From assembly GCF_003339505.1 (NCBI RefSeq), contig NZ_QPIW01000001.1:124001-188000 (forward strand): a stretch of 64,000 nt of DNA, given 5' to 3'. This DNA comes from Runella aurantiaca. GTDB lineage: Bacteria > Bacteroidota > Bacteroidia > Cytophagales > Spirosomataceae. A program made the translations under genes and the position numbers. The notes below the pieces were generated by a model. It was not told the origin of the DNA. It did not search any database and saw nothing but the letters and a program-made list of their open reading frames with translations. Positions 9,482-19,283 of the stretch are shown here, one piece after another. The number at the start of each line of letters is the position of its first letter. The stretch's first letter is position 1.

Positions 9482-9514
9482 AGCGTTGGAAAGTTTTCAG
9501 AACTTTCCAACGCT
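9482..9514 (+). terminator. Terminator after the VWA gene
   Basis: Perfect 14-bp stem AGCGTTGGAAAGTT / AACTTTCCAACGCT, loop TTCAG, followed by a T-rich run (TTGTTTTT). Confidence 0.8.
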
Positions 9515-9530
9515 TTGTTTTTGATAAAAA

Positions 9531-10724
9531 ATGCAAAAAAAGATTGTTTACCTATCGCTGATTGTTTTTGCAGGTATTGTAGCCTATCAAGTATTCCTAA
9601 AAGCAACCGAAAAAGAAATTCATCCCCTGATCAAAAGTTGGGAAAAAGCCGTGCCGCACCAACAAATACCGAAGGGATTGGCGTCGTTGAGTGCCGAGCA
9701 GTGCGGGGCGTGTCATGTAAAACACTATGAAGAATGGCAACATTCTACCCACTCGCACGCTTGGACGGACTTGCAGTTTCAGGCCGAACTGAAAAAAGAA
9801 TCGAGTCCGTATTTGTGCATCAACTGCCATATTCCGCTCCAAAACCAACAGGAATTTATTGTGATGGGACTGGTTGACGGCGATATTTATCAGCCTGTCA
9901 AAGAGAAAAACCCTCATTTTGATAAAAAACTTCAGCAGGAAGGAATCAATTGTGCGAGCTGCCACGTACGCGACAACGTTGTGATTGGCTCCACTGGTAC
10001 CACGAAAGCCCCTCATGCCACCCGAAAAGACCCCGTTTTTCTTTCCGAAAAGCTGTGTATTTCGTGTCATAATGCCAATGCGGTCGTTACATCTACGTTG
10101 GTGTGTTCGTTTGAAACGGGCGATGAATGGAAGGCGGGGCCGTATTATGGGCAGAAAAACTGCATTAGTTGCCACATGGAACCCACAAAGCGGGAGGTCG
10201 TGGCGGGCTTTGGCGAGCGGTTGAGCCATTTGCATTATTTTGCGGGTTCGGGCATTCCTAAAGTAAAAGGAGCGAAAACCAAAGCGCTGAACGGCTTGGC
10301 TTTTTATCCCTCTAAGGTGGAAAAATCTTATGCTGTTAACCAAGAAATTGTTTATCATCTCAAACTGAAAAACGAATTTGCGGGTCACCGAGTCCCTTCG
10401 GGAGACCCCGAACGGTTTTTCGGTATTTCAATGGAGTTATTGGATGAAAACGGAAAAGCCATCGCCCAAAAAACAGATAGGATAGGGGAGAAGTGGGAGT
10501 GGTATCCAGCGGCTAAAAAGTTGGAAGACAATAATTTGAACCCCAAAGAAGAGCGCACTTTTGCCTTTGCTTACAAACCTACGAAAAAACAAAAACTTAC
10601 ACTTGCGGTCAAAGTGACCAAAAATCGCCTAGACCAAAAGTCGGCCGACTATAATAAGTTGGATGAGCGTTATCCGTTATTCATTACCGTGTTTGACGAA
10701 AAATACGCGATTGAGGTGAAGTGA
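9531..10724 (+). CDS. Pentahaem c-type cytochrome (cytochrome c554 / multihaem family)
   Basis: Exported 397-residue electron-transfer protein. An N-terminal membrane segment (residues 4-23) is followed by five CxxCH haem-binding motifs: C58-H62, C96-H100, C141-H145, C176-H180 and C211-H215. The second half (from about residue 225) has no haem motifs and looks like a beta-rich domain. The spacing resembles the cytochrome c554 family. A role in periplasmic electron transfer is likely; the donor and acceptor are unknown. It is a single gene, 57 bases after the VWA stop, with a terminator between. Confidence 0.85.
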   Translation: MQKKIVYLSLIVFAGIVAYQVFLKATEKEIHPLIKSWEKAVPHQQIPKGLASLSAEQCGACHVKHYEEWQHSTHSHAWTDLQFQAELKKESSPYLCINCHIPLQNQQEFIVMGLVDGDIYQPVKEKNPHFDKKLQQEGINCASCHVRDNVVIGSTGTTKAPHATRKDPVFLSEKLCISCHNANAVVTSTLVCSFETGDEWKAGPYYGQKNCISCHMEPTKREVVAGFGERLSHLHYFAGSGIPKVKGAKTKALNGLAFYPSKVEKSYAVNQEIVYHLKLKNEFAGHRVPSGDPERFFGISMELLDENGKAIAQKTDRIGEKWEWYPAAKKLEDNNLNPKEERTFAFAYKPTKKQKLTLAVKVTKNRLDQKSADYNKLDERYPLFITVFDEKYAIEVK

Positions 10725-10733
10725 AGGTAATAT

Positions 10734-10758
10734 ATTGCGGGTGAAAAACACCCGCAAT
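10734..10758 (+). terminator. Hairpin downstream of the cytochrome gene
   Basis: Perfect 10-bp stem ATTGCGGGTG / CACCCGCAAT with an A5 loop. There is no T run after it, so it may be a transcript-end stabiliser rather than an intrinsic terminator. Confidence 0.5.
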
Positions 10759-10851
10759 GGTACAAGGTGAAGTGATGGAAAGTGAGTGAAAAATATCCTC
10801 AACGGTGCAAAAACTCTGGTTCAAACTTGAAGGTTGTTTTAAGCCCTCCTT

Positions 10852-10882
10852 TTTGAGGTGTTAATTTAATGTGTTAGTTTTG
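10852..10882 (+). promoter_or_regulatory. Bacteroidota-type promoter of the GNAT gene
   Basis: TTTG at 10852-10855, a 19-bp spacer and TAGTTTTG at 10875-10882 fit both parts of the consensus, with the same spacing as the rpsF promoter. Confidence 0.7.
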
Positions 10883-10934
10883 TTGTTATACTAACTAATT
10901 AGTGGGCAGTTGTACGCCCAGAACCCACCTTCTT

Positions 10935-11450
10935 ATGATTATCAGAAAATCTACCTTGGAAGACTTACCTTCCATTCTGCAATTGTACAAAGATGTAGCC
11001 CGTATTTCGGGCGGAATTGCACGAAAAGAACACGAAATTTCAGAAGCCTATATTCTAAACTTTTTGACCAAAAGTCTCGCCAATGGCTGCTCAATGGTAG
11101 CCGAAGATAATGGAAAAGTTGTGGCCGAAGTGCATACGTATTCTTTGGGAATAGAATGTTTTACGCATTTATTTGGCGACACTACCATTTGTGTACATCC
11201 TGATAATCAGGGAAAAGGCCTGGGGAAAAGAGTGTTTTCGGCCTTGCTAGACTATGTCAGGCAGGAGCGTAAAGATATTTTGCGGGTAGAGCTACACGCC
11301 CGCGAAAGTAATGCTGCCGCCATCGAATTATATAAAAAACTGGGTTTCAGCGTCGAAGGACGCGCGGTAGGGCGCGTCCTTGACCCTGATGGCCGCATCG
11401 TTGCCGATGTACCGATGGGATGGTTGAATCCTAATTTTGTACAGTTGTAA
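10935..11450 (+). CDS. GNAT family N-acetyltransferase
   Basis: Transfers acetyl from acetyl-CoA to an amine. The ATG at 10935 (171 residues) is preferred over the in-frame GTG at 10902 because family similarity begins at MIIRKSTLEDLPSIL. The acetyl-CoA loop is present as VHPDNQGKGLGKRVF, and the C-terminal ARESNAAAIELYKKLGF is the usual motif B. The substrate is not predictable. The gene is convergent with the E2 gene, only 24 bases away. Confidence 0.85.
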   Translation: MIIRKSTLEDLPSILQLYKDVARISGGIARKEHEISEAYILNFLTKSLANGCSMVAEDNGKVVAEVHTYSLGIECFTHLFGDTTICVHPDNQGKGLGKRVFSALLDYVRQERKDILRVELHARESNAAAIELYKKLGFSVEGRAVGRVLDPDGRIVADVPMGWLNPNFVQL

Positions 11451-11474
11451 ATCAATAAAAACGCTTCTTTTTTC

Positions 11475-12800
11475 TTAAAAAGGCGAGCGTTTCAGGTCAA
11501 ATTTTTCTAAATAATCAGAAACACGTTTCACAAACATTCCGCCTAGCGCACCATCTACCACGCGGTGGTCATACGAATGCGAAATGTACATCATGCTCCG
11601 TACCCCAATTACATCGCCTTGGGGGGTTTCAATCACCACGGGGCGTTTTTGAATAGCACCAAAGGCCATAATAGCTACCTGCGGCTGGAGAATAATGGGA
11701 GTCCCCATGATGTTTCCGAAACTGCCGATATTTGAAACCGTGTAGGTGCCGCCCGCGAGGTCGTCGGGAGTAAGTTTATTTTGACGGGCACGATTGGCCA
11801 GTTCGTTCACTTTTTTTGCTAATCCAATCAGGCTGTACTGGTCAGCGTTATGGATGACGGGCACGATGAGATTTCCGCTAGGCAATGCCACCGCCATACC
11901 GACGTTTATATCCCGTTTTTTGATAATGTTTTCTCCCTCTACGGAAATATTAATCAACGGAAAATCTTTGATTGCCTTCACCACGGCTTCTATCAAAATC
12001 GGCGTAAAGGTGATGCCTTCGCCCGTTTGTTTCTTAAATTCATCCTTGATTTGATTCCGCCAAAGAACTACATTGGTCATGTCGGTTTCCACAAACGAGG
12101 AGACGTGGGCCGAAATTCGCTGTGACTCCAGCATTCGCTCCGCAATGACACGCCGCATTCGGTCCATCGGAATAACCTCAATGCCAGTTTTGCGAATCGA
12201 AGCAGGCGATTGCGGACTGCTGGCATGGGATGCTTCTTGGGCAACACTTGTGGCTTGGGCAGACGCAAGGCCTGCCCCTACGGGATGGCGTTTCTTTTCT
12301 TCCAAATACCCCAAAATATCTTTTTTGGTCACGCGGCTATCGGTGCCCGTTCCCGCAATTTGGTCAAGTTCTTGACGAGAAATGCCTTCGGTTTGGGCAA
12401 TGTTGAGCACCAATGGAGAGTAAAAACGCCCGCTTGAAGGAACCTCCGCCGTGGCTTGAATAGGGGAAGTGACCAACGATTGGAATTGGGTTTCCAATGC
12501 AAGGGCTTCTTCTGGAACCTCCGCGATGGGCGTAGGAGAACCGTTTTGGGGCGTCGTGACTTCTGTTTCGATGCGCATTACGATGTTTCCGATGGCCACG
12601 ACGTCGCCATCTTTCACCAATATTTCTTTGATAATGCCGCTGTAAGGGCTGGGCACTTCGGTGTCTACTTTGTCGGTAGCTACTTCCATCACCGAATCAT
12701 CAGATTCGACAGCATCACCTACTTTTTTCAGGATGCTAATGATGGTACACTCCATGACGCTTTCTCCCATTCGGGGCATCACCATTTCTACAATTGCCAT
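11475..12800 (-). CDS. Dihydrolipoamide acyltransferase, E2 of a 2-oxoacid dehydrogenase complex
   Basis: The 441-residue protein has the E2 order: N-terminal lipoyl domain with the lipoylated lysine in EVATDKVDT (K44), a linker, the peripheral subunit-binding domain (VLNIAQTEGISRQELDQI, about residues 130-170) and the catalytic acyltransferase domain ending with YDHRVVDG. A single lipoyl domain and the catalytic sequence fit the branched-chain or generic 2-oxoacid class; pyruvate or 2-oxoglutarate cannot be excluded. No E1 or E3 gene is adjacent. It lies 48 bases downstream of cinA on the same strand, so the two may be co-transcribed. Confidence 0.9.
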   Translation of the reverse strand: MAIVEMVMPRMGESVMECTIISILKKVGDAVESDDSVMEVATDKVDTEVPSPYSGIIKEILVKDGDVVAIGNIVMRIETEVTTPQNGSPTPIAEVPEEALALETQFQSLVTSPIQATAEVPSSGRFYSPLVLNIAQTEGISRQELDQIAGTGTDSRVTKKDILGYLEEKKRHPVGAGLASAQATSVAQEASHASSPQSPASIRKTGIEVIPMDRMRRVIAERMLESQRISAHVSSFVETDMTNVVLWRNQIKDEFKKQTGEGITFTPILIEAVVKAIKDFPLINISVEGENIIKKRDINVGMAVALPSGNLIVPVIHNADQYSLIGLAKKVNELANRARQNKLTPDDLAGGTYTVSNIGSFGNIMGTPIILQPQVAIMAFGAIQKRPVVIETPQGDVIGVRSMMYISHSYDHRVVDGALGGMFVKRVSDYLEKFDLKRSPF

Positions 12801-12848
12801 TTGTTTTCGTATTAATTCCTATTCCAAACGCTCAAAAAATCAATGATT

Positions 12849-14093
12849 TTAAAGACCTAACAGCTGTTTGCGCAACAGGTTCAGTAAATAAACGCTGGTA
12901 TATTGGATGTTTTGTTCGCGAAATTTTCCAAGTTGTAATTTTTGGGTTACGGTGCCGTCGGGGCCTGCGCTGGCAATCCAGATGGTACCCACGGGTTTTT
13001 CGTCCGTGCCGCCGTCGGGGCCTGCAATTCCACTGGCCGCTATGCCATAAGTACTGTTGAGTCGTTGGCGGACCCCTTCGGCCATTTCAACGACGGTTTG
13101 TTCGCTTACCGCCCCAAACTCGGCCAACGTGCTAGGCTTAACGCCCAATTCGGCTATTTTGATTTCGTTGCTGTAACTGATTATGCCTCCTACAAAATAC
13201 GCTGATGAGCCTGATACTTTCGTTATCAAATGCGATGTATAGCCGCCCGTGCAGCTTTCGGCGGTAGACAGGGTTTGGCCGCGCTCTTTTAAGATTCTTC
13301 CCACCACGGTTTCAATTTCGTCGTTATCGTACCCAAAAACGTTGACATCAATCAGGGGCAATACTTTTTCGACTTCGGCTTGGGTTTCTTTTTTGAGCTG
13401 TTCCAAGTCGGTACCCGTGGCGGTGAGGCGAAGACGGACTTGCCCAAAATTGGGTAAATAAGCCAATTTGATGTGAGGCGGCAGGTTATCTTCCCAATCG
13501 GCGATGCGCTCTGCCAAAAAAGATTCTCCAATGCCGATGGTGCGGAGCATTTTATGGTAGATAATCGGCGTTTCAAAAAAGGCCTGCAATTTGGGCAAGA
13601 GCGTGTGCGTCATGAGGTTTTTCATTTCAAACGGCACGCCGGGCATGGAGATAAACACCTTCCCGTTGCGCTCAAACCACATGCCTGGGGCGGTTCCCCA
13701 ACGATTGGCAATGTAAGTGCAATTGTTGGGTACTGCTGCCTGCAAACGATTAAGTTCGGTCATTGGACGTCCCCTTTTCTCAAAAAAAGCGGTAATGAAT
13801 GCCAATGCTTCTTCGTTGATAGAGAGTTCGGTATCGAAATAAGTACAGAGTGTTTTTTTTGTAATGTCATCTTTGGTAGGTCCGAGCCCACCCGTAATTA
13901 GAATTACATCCGCCCGGCTTTCGGCTTCGGCAAGAATTTCTAAGATAGCCTTTTCATCGTCTCCAACCGACGATTTTCGGATGGTTCGAATCCCGATGTT
14001 GGTCAATTCTGTGCTAATCCACTGGGTATTAGTATCGGTAATCTGTCCAAACAATATTTCGTCGCCAATCGTAATTACTTCTGCTTTGACCAT
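12849..14093 (-). CDS. cinA: CinA family protein: ADP-ribose pyrophosphatase-like domain plus nicotinamide-nucleotide amidase
   Basis: The 414 residues hold two domains. Residues 1 to about 170 form the MoCF/COG1058 domain (VITIGDEILFGQITDTNTQWI, TGGLGPTKDDITK). Residues about 255-410 form the PncC amidase domain (TLSTAESCTGGYTSHLITKVSGSS, SNEIKIAELGV, GIAGPDGGT). The PncC domain deamidates nicotinamide mononucleotide in NAD recycling. Length and order match full CinA. The E2 gene follows 48 bases downstream. Confidence 0.93.
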   Translation of the reverse strand: MVKAEVITIGDEILFGQITDTNTQWISTELTNIGIRTIRKSSVGDDEKAILEILAEAESRADVILITGGLGPTKDDITKKTLCTYFDTELSINEEALAFITAFFEKRGRPMTELNRLQAAVPNNCTYIANRWGTAPGMWFERNGKVFISMPGVPFEMKNLMTHTLLPKLQAFFETPIIYHKMLRTIGIGESFLAERIADWEDNLPPHIKLAYLPNFGQVRLRLTATGTDLEQLKKETQAEVEKVLPLIDVNVFGYDNDEIETVVGRILKERGQTLSTAESCTGGYTSHLITKVSGSSAYFVGGIISYSNEIKIAELGVKPSTLAEFGAVSEQTVVEMAEGVRQRLNSTYGIAASGIAGPDGGTDEKPVGTIWIASAGPDGTVTQKLQLGKFREQNIQYTSVYLLNLLRKQLLGL

Positions 14094-14109
14094 GTATTCA
14101 ATTTTTTGT

Positions 14110-14117
14110 CAAAGTTA
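14110..14117 (-). promoter_or_regulatory. -7 element candidate for cinA
   Basis: Reading the minus strand, TAACTTTG matches TAnnTTTG about 17 bases before the cinA ATG. No matching -33 TTG is visible at the right distance, so confidence is limited, and the leader would be very short. Confidence 0.4.
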
Positions 14118-14186
14118 GCCAAAATTCTGTTTTGGTAGGAACGTTGGCCTTCCTATACCACAGATTGTTCAAATCTTTTTGGCCGT

Positions 14187-14537
14187 TTAATCTTTCTCCG
14201 TATTGGCCAAGATTAAGGCACCTCCCGCAATGCCGAGGTCTTTAAGAAGGGTTCCCATTGCCTTTTCATTTCCTCCCAAAAAACTGGGTAAGTGCACAAA
14301 AACTACAAATGAAATGAGCATAATGGCGAGCAGAATCGCGGCGGTTCTCGCCCATTTTTGCAGGATGATTGCCAAAGCAGCGGCCAGTAAAGCAACGCCT
14401 GTGATGTAAACCCAAACGATACCTCCGGGTAAGTAAGCAGGCACCATTGCGGATACATTGCCAGCATTCATAAGATGGAACACGCCAAAAATCGCCATTG
14501 GGATTGCCAGCAACAGACGGCCGAGCGTTGAAAGCAT
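14187..14537 (-). CDS. DoxX-like small membrane protein
   Basis: A protein of 116 residues with four predicted transmembrane helices (about 3-23, 42-60, 66-86 and 98-112) and the DoxX-type start LGRLLLAIPMAIFGVFHLMNA. DoxX-like proteins sit in the inner membrane; their roles are varied and mostly undefined. It is a single gene with 93 bases to the cinA start region. The 281-base spacer on its other side is AT-rich and divides it from the divergent qmcA gene. Confidence 0.75.
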   Translation of the reverse strand: MLSTLGRLLLAIPMAIFGVFHLMNAGNVSAMVPAYLPGGIVWVYITGVALLAAALAIILQKWARTAAILLAIMLISFVVFVHLPSFLGGNEKAMGTLLKDLGIAGGALILANTEKD

Positions 14538-14818
14538 AATATGTAGGAGGTTTAGGATGAATAAAGAATAAAGCAGGCAAAAATAAGTGTAATTACATCC
14601 AATTACTTAAATATAAAAATAAAAATTATGAATATATTAAGAAAAAAGGAGTAAAATTAACTTTTTAGGATTGATAAAGGACGCTTATTCAGGTGGTTTT
14701 ACCGCTTAATAAACATTTACACCGTTCTTGGAATGTTTTATTATCTTCATCCTTAAAGCTTTGTAATACGTCGCTTAATCTGGTATTTTCGTTCAAAATT
14801 TAAACCTTAACTATCCTC

Positions 14819-15724
14819 ATGATTACATTTATTATTATTGTCGTTTTGGCCCTACTTGTTGTGTTAATGACGGTCAAAGTTGTACCTCAACAAACGGCCT
14901 ATGTTGTTGAACGTCTCGGTAAATTTCATGCCGTGTTGCAGCCAGGCATCAACTTCATTATTCCTTTTTTTGACCGGACGGCCTATAAGCATAGTTTGAA
15001 AGAGAAAGCTATTGACATTCCTGAGCAGATTTGTATCACTCGCGACAACGTTCAGGTACGGGTAGACGGGGTGCTTTTTTTGCAGGTGATTGACCCGCAA
15101 CGTGCCTCATACGGAATCGGAGATTATATTTTTGGGGTCACACAATTGGCCCAAACCACGATGCGCTCGGAAATGGGTAAGATTGATTTAGATAAAACAT
15201 TTGAAGAACGGACAACGGTCAATCAGGCCGTGGTTCATGCCATTGACGAAGCGGCGATTGGTTGGGGGGTAAAAATGTTGCGGTATGAAATTAAAAACAT
15301 CACCCCTCCGCAAAGTGTATTACATGCCATGGAAAAGCAAATGCAGGCCGAACGTGAACGCCGCGCATTGATTTTGCAGTCAGACGGTGAAAAAATGGCC
15401 GCCGTCAACGTAGCCGAAGGCCAAAAGCAAAAGGTGGTATTGGAGTCAGAAGCATTGAAAACGCGTCAGATTAACGAGGCTGAAGGACAGGCCGCCGCTA
15501 TTATGTCGGTAGCAGACGCCACCGCCGAAAGTATCCGGGTTGTGGCCGCCGCCATTCAGGAAAAAGGCGGAATGGATGCCGTACAACTTAAAGTAGCGGA
15601 GCAAATGGTACAACAGTTCGGCAACTTGGCTAAATCGACCAATACAATGATTTTGCCAGCCAATTTTGGGGACATGGCCTCGATGATTGCGGCGGCCATG
15701 AGTGTAGTAAAACAACAGAAGTAA
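14819..15724 (+). CDS. SPFH/Band 7 (stomatin-like, QmcA) membrane protein
   Basis: A 301-residue protein with one N-terminal membrane helix (residues 2-22), then the SPFH/Band 7 domain (YVVERLGKFHAVLQPGINFI, ITRDNVQVRVDGVLFLQV) and a coiled-coil-rich tail (MEKQMQAERERRALILQSDGE, then repeated Ala/Glu). Family members form large cages in the membrane and are linked to protease control and membrane quality. The gene is followed 47 bases later by an NfeD-type gene, the standard partner, which supports the assignment. Confidence 0.9.
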   Translation: MITFIIIVVLALLVVLMTVKVVPQQTAYVVERLGKFHAVLQPGINFIIPFFDRTAYKHSLKEKAIDIPEQICITRDNVQVRVDGVLFLQVIDPQRASYGIGDYIFGVTQLAQTTMRSEMGKIDLDKTFEERTTVNQAVVHAIDEAAIGWGVKMLRYEIKNITPPQSVLHAMEKQMQAERERRALILQSDGEKMAAVNVAEGQKQKVVLESEALKTRQINEAEGQAAAIMSVADATAESIRVVAAAIQEKGGMDAVQLKVAEQMVQQFGNLAKSTNTMILPANFGDMASMIAAAMSVVKQQK

Positions 15725-15771
15725 TCAATTGGGCTTGAATGACCCGCAGCGTATAAATTTCTATAAATCAG

Positions 15772-16215
15772 ATGGATTCGACACAGATTTGGGTAATAGT
15801 TGGAGTTGCTATGCTGATAGCAGAGCTACTTTCGGTAACGTTTGTTTTCTTGTTTTTGAGTGTTGGGGCATTTGTGACCGCCATTTTATCATGGACAGGT
15901 CTTACGCCAACAGTCAATTCCCAGCTTTTCTGTTTTTCGGTGGTTTCGGTGCTTTCCTTGTTGGCTTTGCGAAAACCGCTGCTCCAGTTTTCGCGCCGCA
16001 AAAACAAGTCGCTCGAATACTCTGAATACGTGGGCGATAAAGCTACGGTGGTGCAAACGATTCCCTCAGATGGAGAGGGGCGGGTTTTTTACCGTGGAAC
16101 AGAATGGATTGCTTTGACCCAAAAAGGGCATCCTATCGCGATGGGTTCGTCGGTTGTCATTAAACAACTTGACGGCATCAAATTGATTGTTTCGGAGCCA
16201 GAAACCGCAGAATAA
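15772..16215 (+). CDS. NfeD family membrane protein, partner of the SPFH protein
   Basis: A 147-residue protein with two or three N-terminal membrane helices (about 5-28, 32-48 and 50-66), followed by a soluble OB-fold domain (VGDKATVVQTIPSDGEGRVFYRGTEW, GSSVVIKQLDGIKLIV), as in short NfeD/YbbJ proteins. NfeD proteins assemble with SPFH proteins. The gene order qmcA-nfeD is conserved in many bacteria. A hairpin terminator follows. Confidence 0.88.
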   Translation: MDSTQIWVIVGVAMLIAELLSVTFVFLFLSVGAFVTAILSWTGLTPTVNSQLFCFSVVSVLSLLALRKPLLQFSRRKNKSLEYSEYVGDKATVVQTIPSDGEGRVFYRGTEWIALTQKGHPIAMGSSVVIKQLDGIKLIVSEPETAE

Positions 16216-16237
16216 TGCACTTTATGGCTTTAAAATA

Positions 16238-16265
16238 AGAGGCGACACCAAACGGTGCCGCCTCT
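16238..16265. terminator. Hairpin between convergent nfeD and Gfo/Idh/MocA genes
   Basis: 12-bp stem AGAGGCGaCACC / GGTGcCGCCTCT with one internal mismatch and an AAAC loop, followed by TTTA. It could serve both flanking genes. Confidence 0.65.
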
Positions 16266-16307
16266 TTATGTGATTTATTTGCGTACAGATTACGCTGTTG
16301 TACTTCT

Positions 16308-17639
16308 TTAGTACTTAAACGGCTTTCCGCCGGCCAATACTTCCTGCGTTTTTTCATCAAATGTCACGCGCTGACCAGTACGGTAGGCGGCGTTGGCCAT
16401 GATTGTAGCAATGGAGTGCTGATACCCTGCCTCAATTGGAGCATTTGGTTGCTTGCGACTGCGCACACATTCCATCCAGTTTTTGATGTGATTGAACGTC
16501 AAAGGGTCACCGCCAGTGTTGGCGTCGGTTGCTACTTTTATTCCTTCGAGTTTTGTAGAAGCTACTAAGTTGGCTTTCAGTCCCATCGCGGCGGCTTCGC
16601 GCTCGCGCAAACCACCCGTTGAGCTGATTTCGTTGGTATCCAAGTTAATCATACCGCCGTTTGAGTAGTACAATTCTTTGGTTTCGCCGGCAGAGTTGGA
16701 GAAACGGCTGGTAAATTGTACTTGGAAGCCCGAAGTAGGATCGTTGGCTGGGCCATAATCAAACACCACCGTGAGGGTATCAGGGTTGGTACGACCATCT
16801 TTCCATTGATAAATCCCGCCGTTGGCTACGGCAGAACGTGGATGTGACAATCCGCTGAACCAGTGTACTGTATCAATTTGGTGACTCATCCATTGGCCTG
16901 GGATACCCGATGAATACGGCCAAAACAGGCGGTACTCAAGGTATTTGCGGGGGTCAAAGGCCACTTTGGGACGATTCAATTGGTAGCGAACCCAGTCTAC
17001 ATCCGATTCTTTCAAATCTTTGGTTAATTCTGGTCTGCGCCAGCGGCCGGGTTGATTGACGTTCCACATCAATTCCACCATGACGATAGGGCCGAATTTG
17101 CCCGATTTGATAAATTCATCGGCGGCCCAGTAGTTTTCACCGCTGCGGCGTTGCGAACCGATTTGCACGATTTTCCCCGAAGCTTTTACGGCCTTCAATA
17201 CGGCGCGGTTGTCTTCCATGGTTTCGGACAATGGTTTTTCGGCGTATACATCACAGCCTGCCTGCACGGCCTCAATGGTATGAAGGGCGTGCTGAAAGTC
17301 GGCGGTGCTCATAAAAACAGCATCCACCATTTTGGCATCGTACATTTCTTCGTTATTACGGAAAACCTTTACGTTACCTCCCAATTGCTTGTCCAAATAG
17401 GCTTTCCCTTCGTCACGACGGCGATTCCAAATATCGGAAAGCGACGTGATTTCAAAGTTCATTCCTTTAGACAATTCTTTGAAAGGACCTACGTGTGACG
17501 CACGGTGGCGATCAGAAAAACCCACGACACCTACGCGTACGCGGTCATTGGCGCCGATGATTTTAGAATAGCTCGTGGTCGACATTGCGGTCGCTGCACT
17601 TGCTAAAATAGATTTTTGTATAAATTCTCTGCGTTGCAT
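16308..17639 (-). CDS. Exported Gfo/Idh/MocA family oxidoreductase
   Basis: A 443-residue NAD(P)-dependent oxidoreductase. The N-terminus MQRREFIQKSILASAATAMS looks like a twin-arginine signal, so it is probably exported folded with its cofactor. The Rossmann domain follows (VRVGVVGFSDRHRASHVG), with the EKPLSE motif of the family and a C-terminal substrate domain. Such secreted oxidoreductases in Bacteroidota act on sugars, often through 3-keto intermediates. The DUF1080 gene lies just upstream on the same strand, although a hairpin separates them. Confidence 0.87.
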   Translation of the reverse strand: MQRREFIQKSILASAATAMSTTSYSKIIGANDRVRVGVVGFSDRHRASHVGPFKELSKGMNFEITSLSDIWNRRRDEGKAYLDKQLGGNVKVFRNNEEMYDAKMVDAVFMSTADFQHALHTIEAVQAGCDVYAEKPLSETMEDNRAVLKAVKASGKIVQIGSQRRSGENYWAADEFIKSGKFGPIVMVELMWNVNQPGRWRRPELTKDLKESDVDWVRYQLNRPKVAFDPRKYLEYRLFWPYSSGIPGQWMSHQIDTVHWFSGLSHPRSAVANGGIYQWKDGRTNPDTLTVVFDYGPANDPTSGFQVQFTSRFSNSAGETKELYYSNGGMINLDTNEISSTGGLREREAAAMGLKANLVASTKLEGIKVATDANTGGDPLTFNHIKNWMECVRSRKQPNAPIEAGYQHSIATIMANAAYRTGQRVTFDEKTQEVLAGGKPFKY

Positions 17640-17773
17640 TGTAAAAACAGGTTTTTAGTATAAAGGCACTTAATTCTTTTCCATACCCCAAAACTCCGTT
17701 TTTTTTCTCAAATCGGCAACTGCTAGAAATGCACACAATGCTGATTGCCAGAATCAACCGCTTTGAGGGGATA

Positions 17774-17803
17774 AAAAAAGCCACCTGATGTGGTGGCTTT
17801 TTT
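17774..17803 (-). terminator. Hairpin terminator downstream of the DUF1080 gene
   Basis: Stem AAAAAAGCCACC / GGTGGCTTTTTT with a TGATGT loop. Symmetrical A and T runs flank it. It lies 17 bases past the DUF1080 stop, so the DUF1080 and Gfo/Idh/MocA genes are probably separate transcripts or partly read through. Confidence 0.8.
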
Positions 17804-17819
17804 ATGGGTAATTAAATAT

Positions 17820-19253
17820 TTATTTCAACTCCCGTATTTTGATACTGCGGTAGATGACAAGGTCACCGTGGTCTTGCAACAAAATGGGCCCTTTGGGGGC
17901 TGAACCAAATTTGTCGCCCCAAACGGCGTATTTGCTGCGCTGCACGAGGGCTTTATAAAAGTCTGAGTTGCGGTTGTATTCCACTACTTTGAATCCGTTG
18001 AGGTAATGCTCTACATGATTGTTGGGATAGACCACGATGCGTCCCTGATTCCAATCACCGATTTTTTTGACAGCGCCTTTGCGGTAGCCCGTTTTGTCGG
18101 CAGGAATGAGGTCGTACAGCGAGCCAATGGTGCGGTTTCCGCCTGCGCCCATTTTGGCGTCGGGGTGTTTGGCATCGTCCAACACCTGAAACTCCAGACC
18201 AATAGCTGAGCCCTTTTTGATGTAATCGGCGGGAACCGTCATCGACTCTCCTGGCTGAAATTCGTGGGTGTATTGAAGTAACTCATTGACGAAGTATTTT
18301 ACGCCCGAGTTGGCTCCTTCGGTGAGTTTGAAGTCGAAAGTAAGTTCAAAAGCACCAAATTTTTCGGTGGTCAGGATGTCGCCGCCGTTGGTTGATTCAG
18401 CTCCGTTGCCTTTGTCCACACTCAACACGCCGTCTTTGATGTTCCAGCCCCCTTTTGGGAATTCTGTTTTGTACGCACCACGCCACCCGTTGGTGGTTTT
18501 TCCATCCCACAACAAACGGATTCCCAAGGCTTTTTCTGGCTCAGAAACCGTGTTTGGAATCCAGTTTTCGATACGAACGGTACTTGCGGGAGTCGGTTGC
18601 AGATTGATGGTTTGAATCCGCACGTTGCGCCAGCGTACCTGCTTGCCTTCGTCGTCTTTGCGGTTTCCGATGGAGTGAACCTGTAAACAGATGAATCCGC
18701 TCAAGGTGACATCGTCGATTACGTGGCTGATTTCAACGCCGTTGACAAACGTCCGCAAGCTGGTTCCGATGGCTTCGATGCGGTATTTGTTCCACTGGTT
18801 GTTGCGCAAAAACACACCTCTGGACTTGGGATTTACCTCTGGAACATACAACCATCCACGGCGTGCCTCGTCGTAGATGCCGCCCGATAAGTCGCGGTCG
18901 GTGGCGTCAATTTCCATTTGGTAACCGTGTACGCGGCCATTGTTATAGTCGGGTTTTGACAATGAACGGAATTGAATGCCTGAGTTAAGTCCTTCATCGA
19001 CGTTTACTTCGCACTCAAAAATAAAATCGCCGTAGTCTTTTTCGGTGGTTAAGAAGGAGTTGGGGGTATTGGCCACGGCTGTTCCGACAATGACGCCGTC
19101 TTTTACTTCATATTTAGCTTGGCCGTTTAGCTGTTTCCAGCCTTTCAGGGTTTTTCCGTCAAAAAGTGGTGTCCAAGCCGCTTTTTGGGCCTGAACCGCA
19201 TCGAAAGAGTACGAAATTAGTAAAGTAAGGATTGCAAAAAGTGTCTTTTTCAT
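17820..19253 (-). CDS. Secreted protein with two DUF1080 (3-keto-disaccharide hydrolase) domains
   Basis: A 477-residue protein with a standard signal peptide ([23 protein letters not shown]). Two concanavalin-like DUF1080 domains follow, about residues 27-215 and 240-475, each starting with a variant of [15 protein letters not shown] / [14 protein letters not shown]. The fold is lectin-like; members hydrolyse 3-keto-glycosides produced by partner oxidoreductases. It lies next to a secreted Gfo/Idh/MocA enzyme, which supports a joint role in extracellular or periplasmic sugar breakdown. Its substrate is unknown. Confidence 0.87.
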   Translation of the reverse strand: MKKTLFAILTLLISYSFDAVQAQKAAWTPLFDGKTLKGWKQLNGQAKYEVKDGVIVGTAVANTPNSFLTTEKDYGDFIFECEVNVDEGLNSGIQFRSLSKPDYNNGRVHGYQMEIDATDRDLSGGIYDEARRGWLYVPEVNPKSRGVFLRNNQWNKYRIEAIGTSLRTFVNGVEISHVIDDVTLSGFICLQVHSIGNRKDDEGKQVRWRNVRIQTINLQPTPASTVRIENWIPNTVSEPEKALGIRLLWDGKTTNGWRGAYKTEFPKGGWNIKDGVLSVDKGNGAESTNGGDILTTEKFGAFELTFDFKLTEGANSGVKYFVNELLQYTHEFQPGESMTVPADYIKKGSAIGLEFQVLDDAKHPDAKMGAGGNRTIGSLYDLIPADKTGYRKGAVKKIGDWNQGRIVVYPNNHVEHYLNGFKVVEYNRNSDFYKALVQRSKYAVWGDKFGSAPKGPILLQDHGDLVIYRSIKIRELK

Positions 19254-19275
19254 TTTTTAAATGGAAGGTTAAAAT

Positions 19276-19283
19276 CAAATTTA
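19276..19283 (-). promoter_or_regulatory. -7 element candidate for the DUF1080 gene
   Basis: On the minus strand TAAATTTG matches TAnnTTTG about 23 bases before the ATG. The -33 part is not evident. Confidence 0.4.
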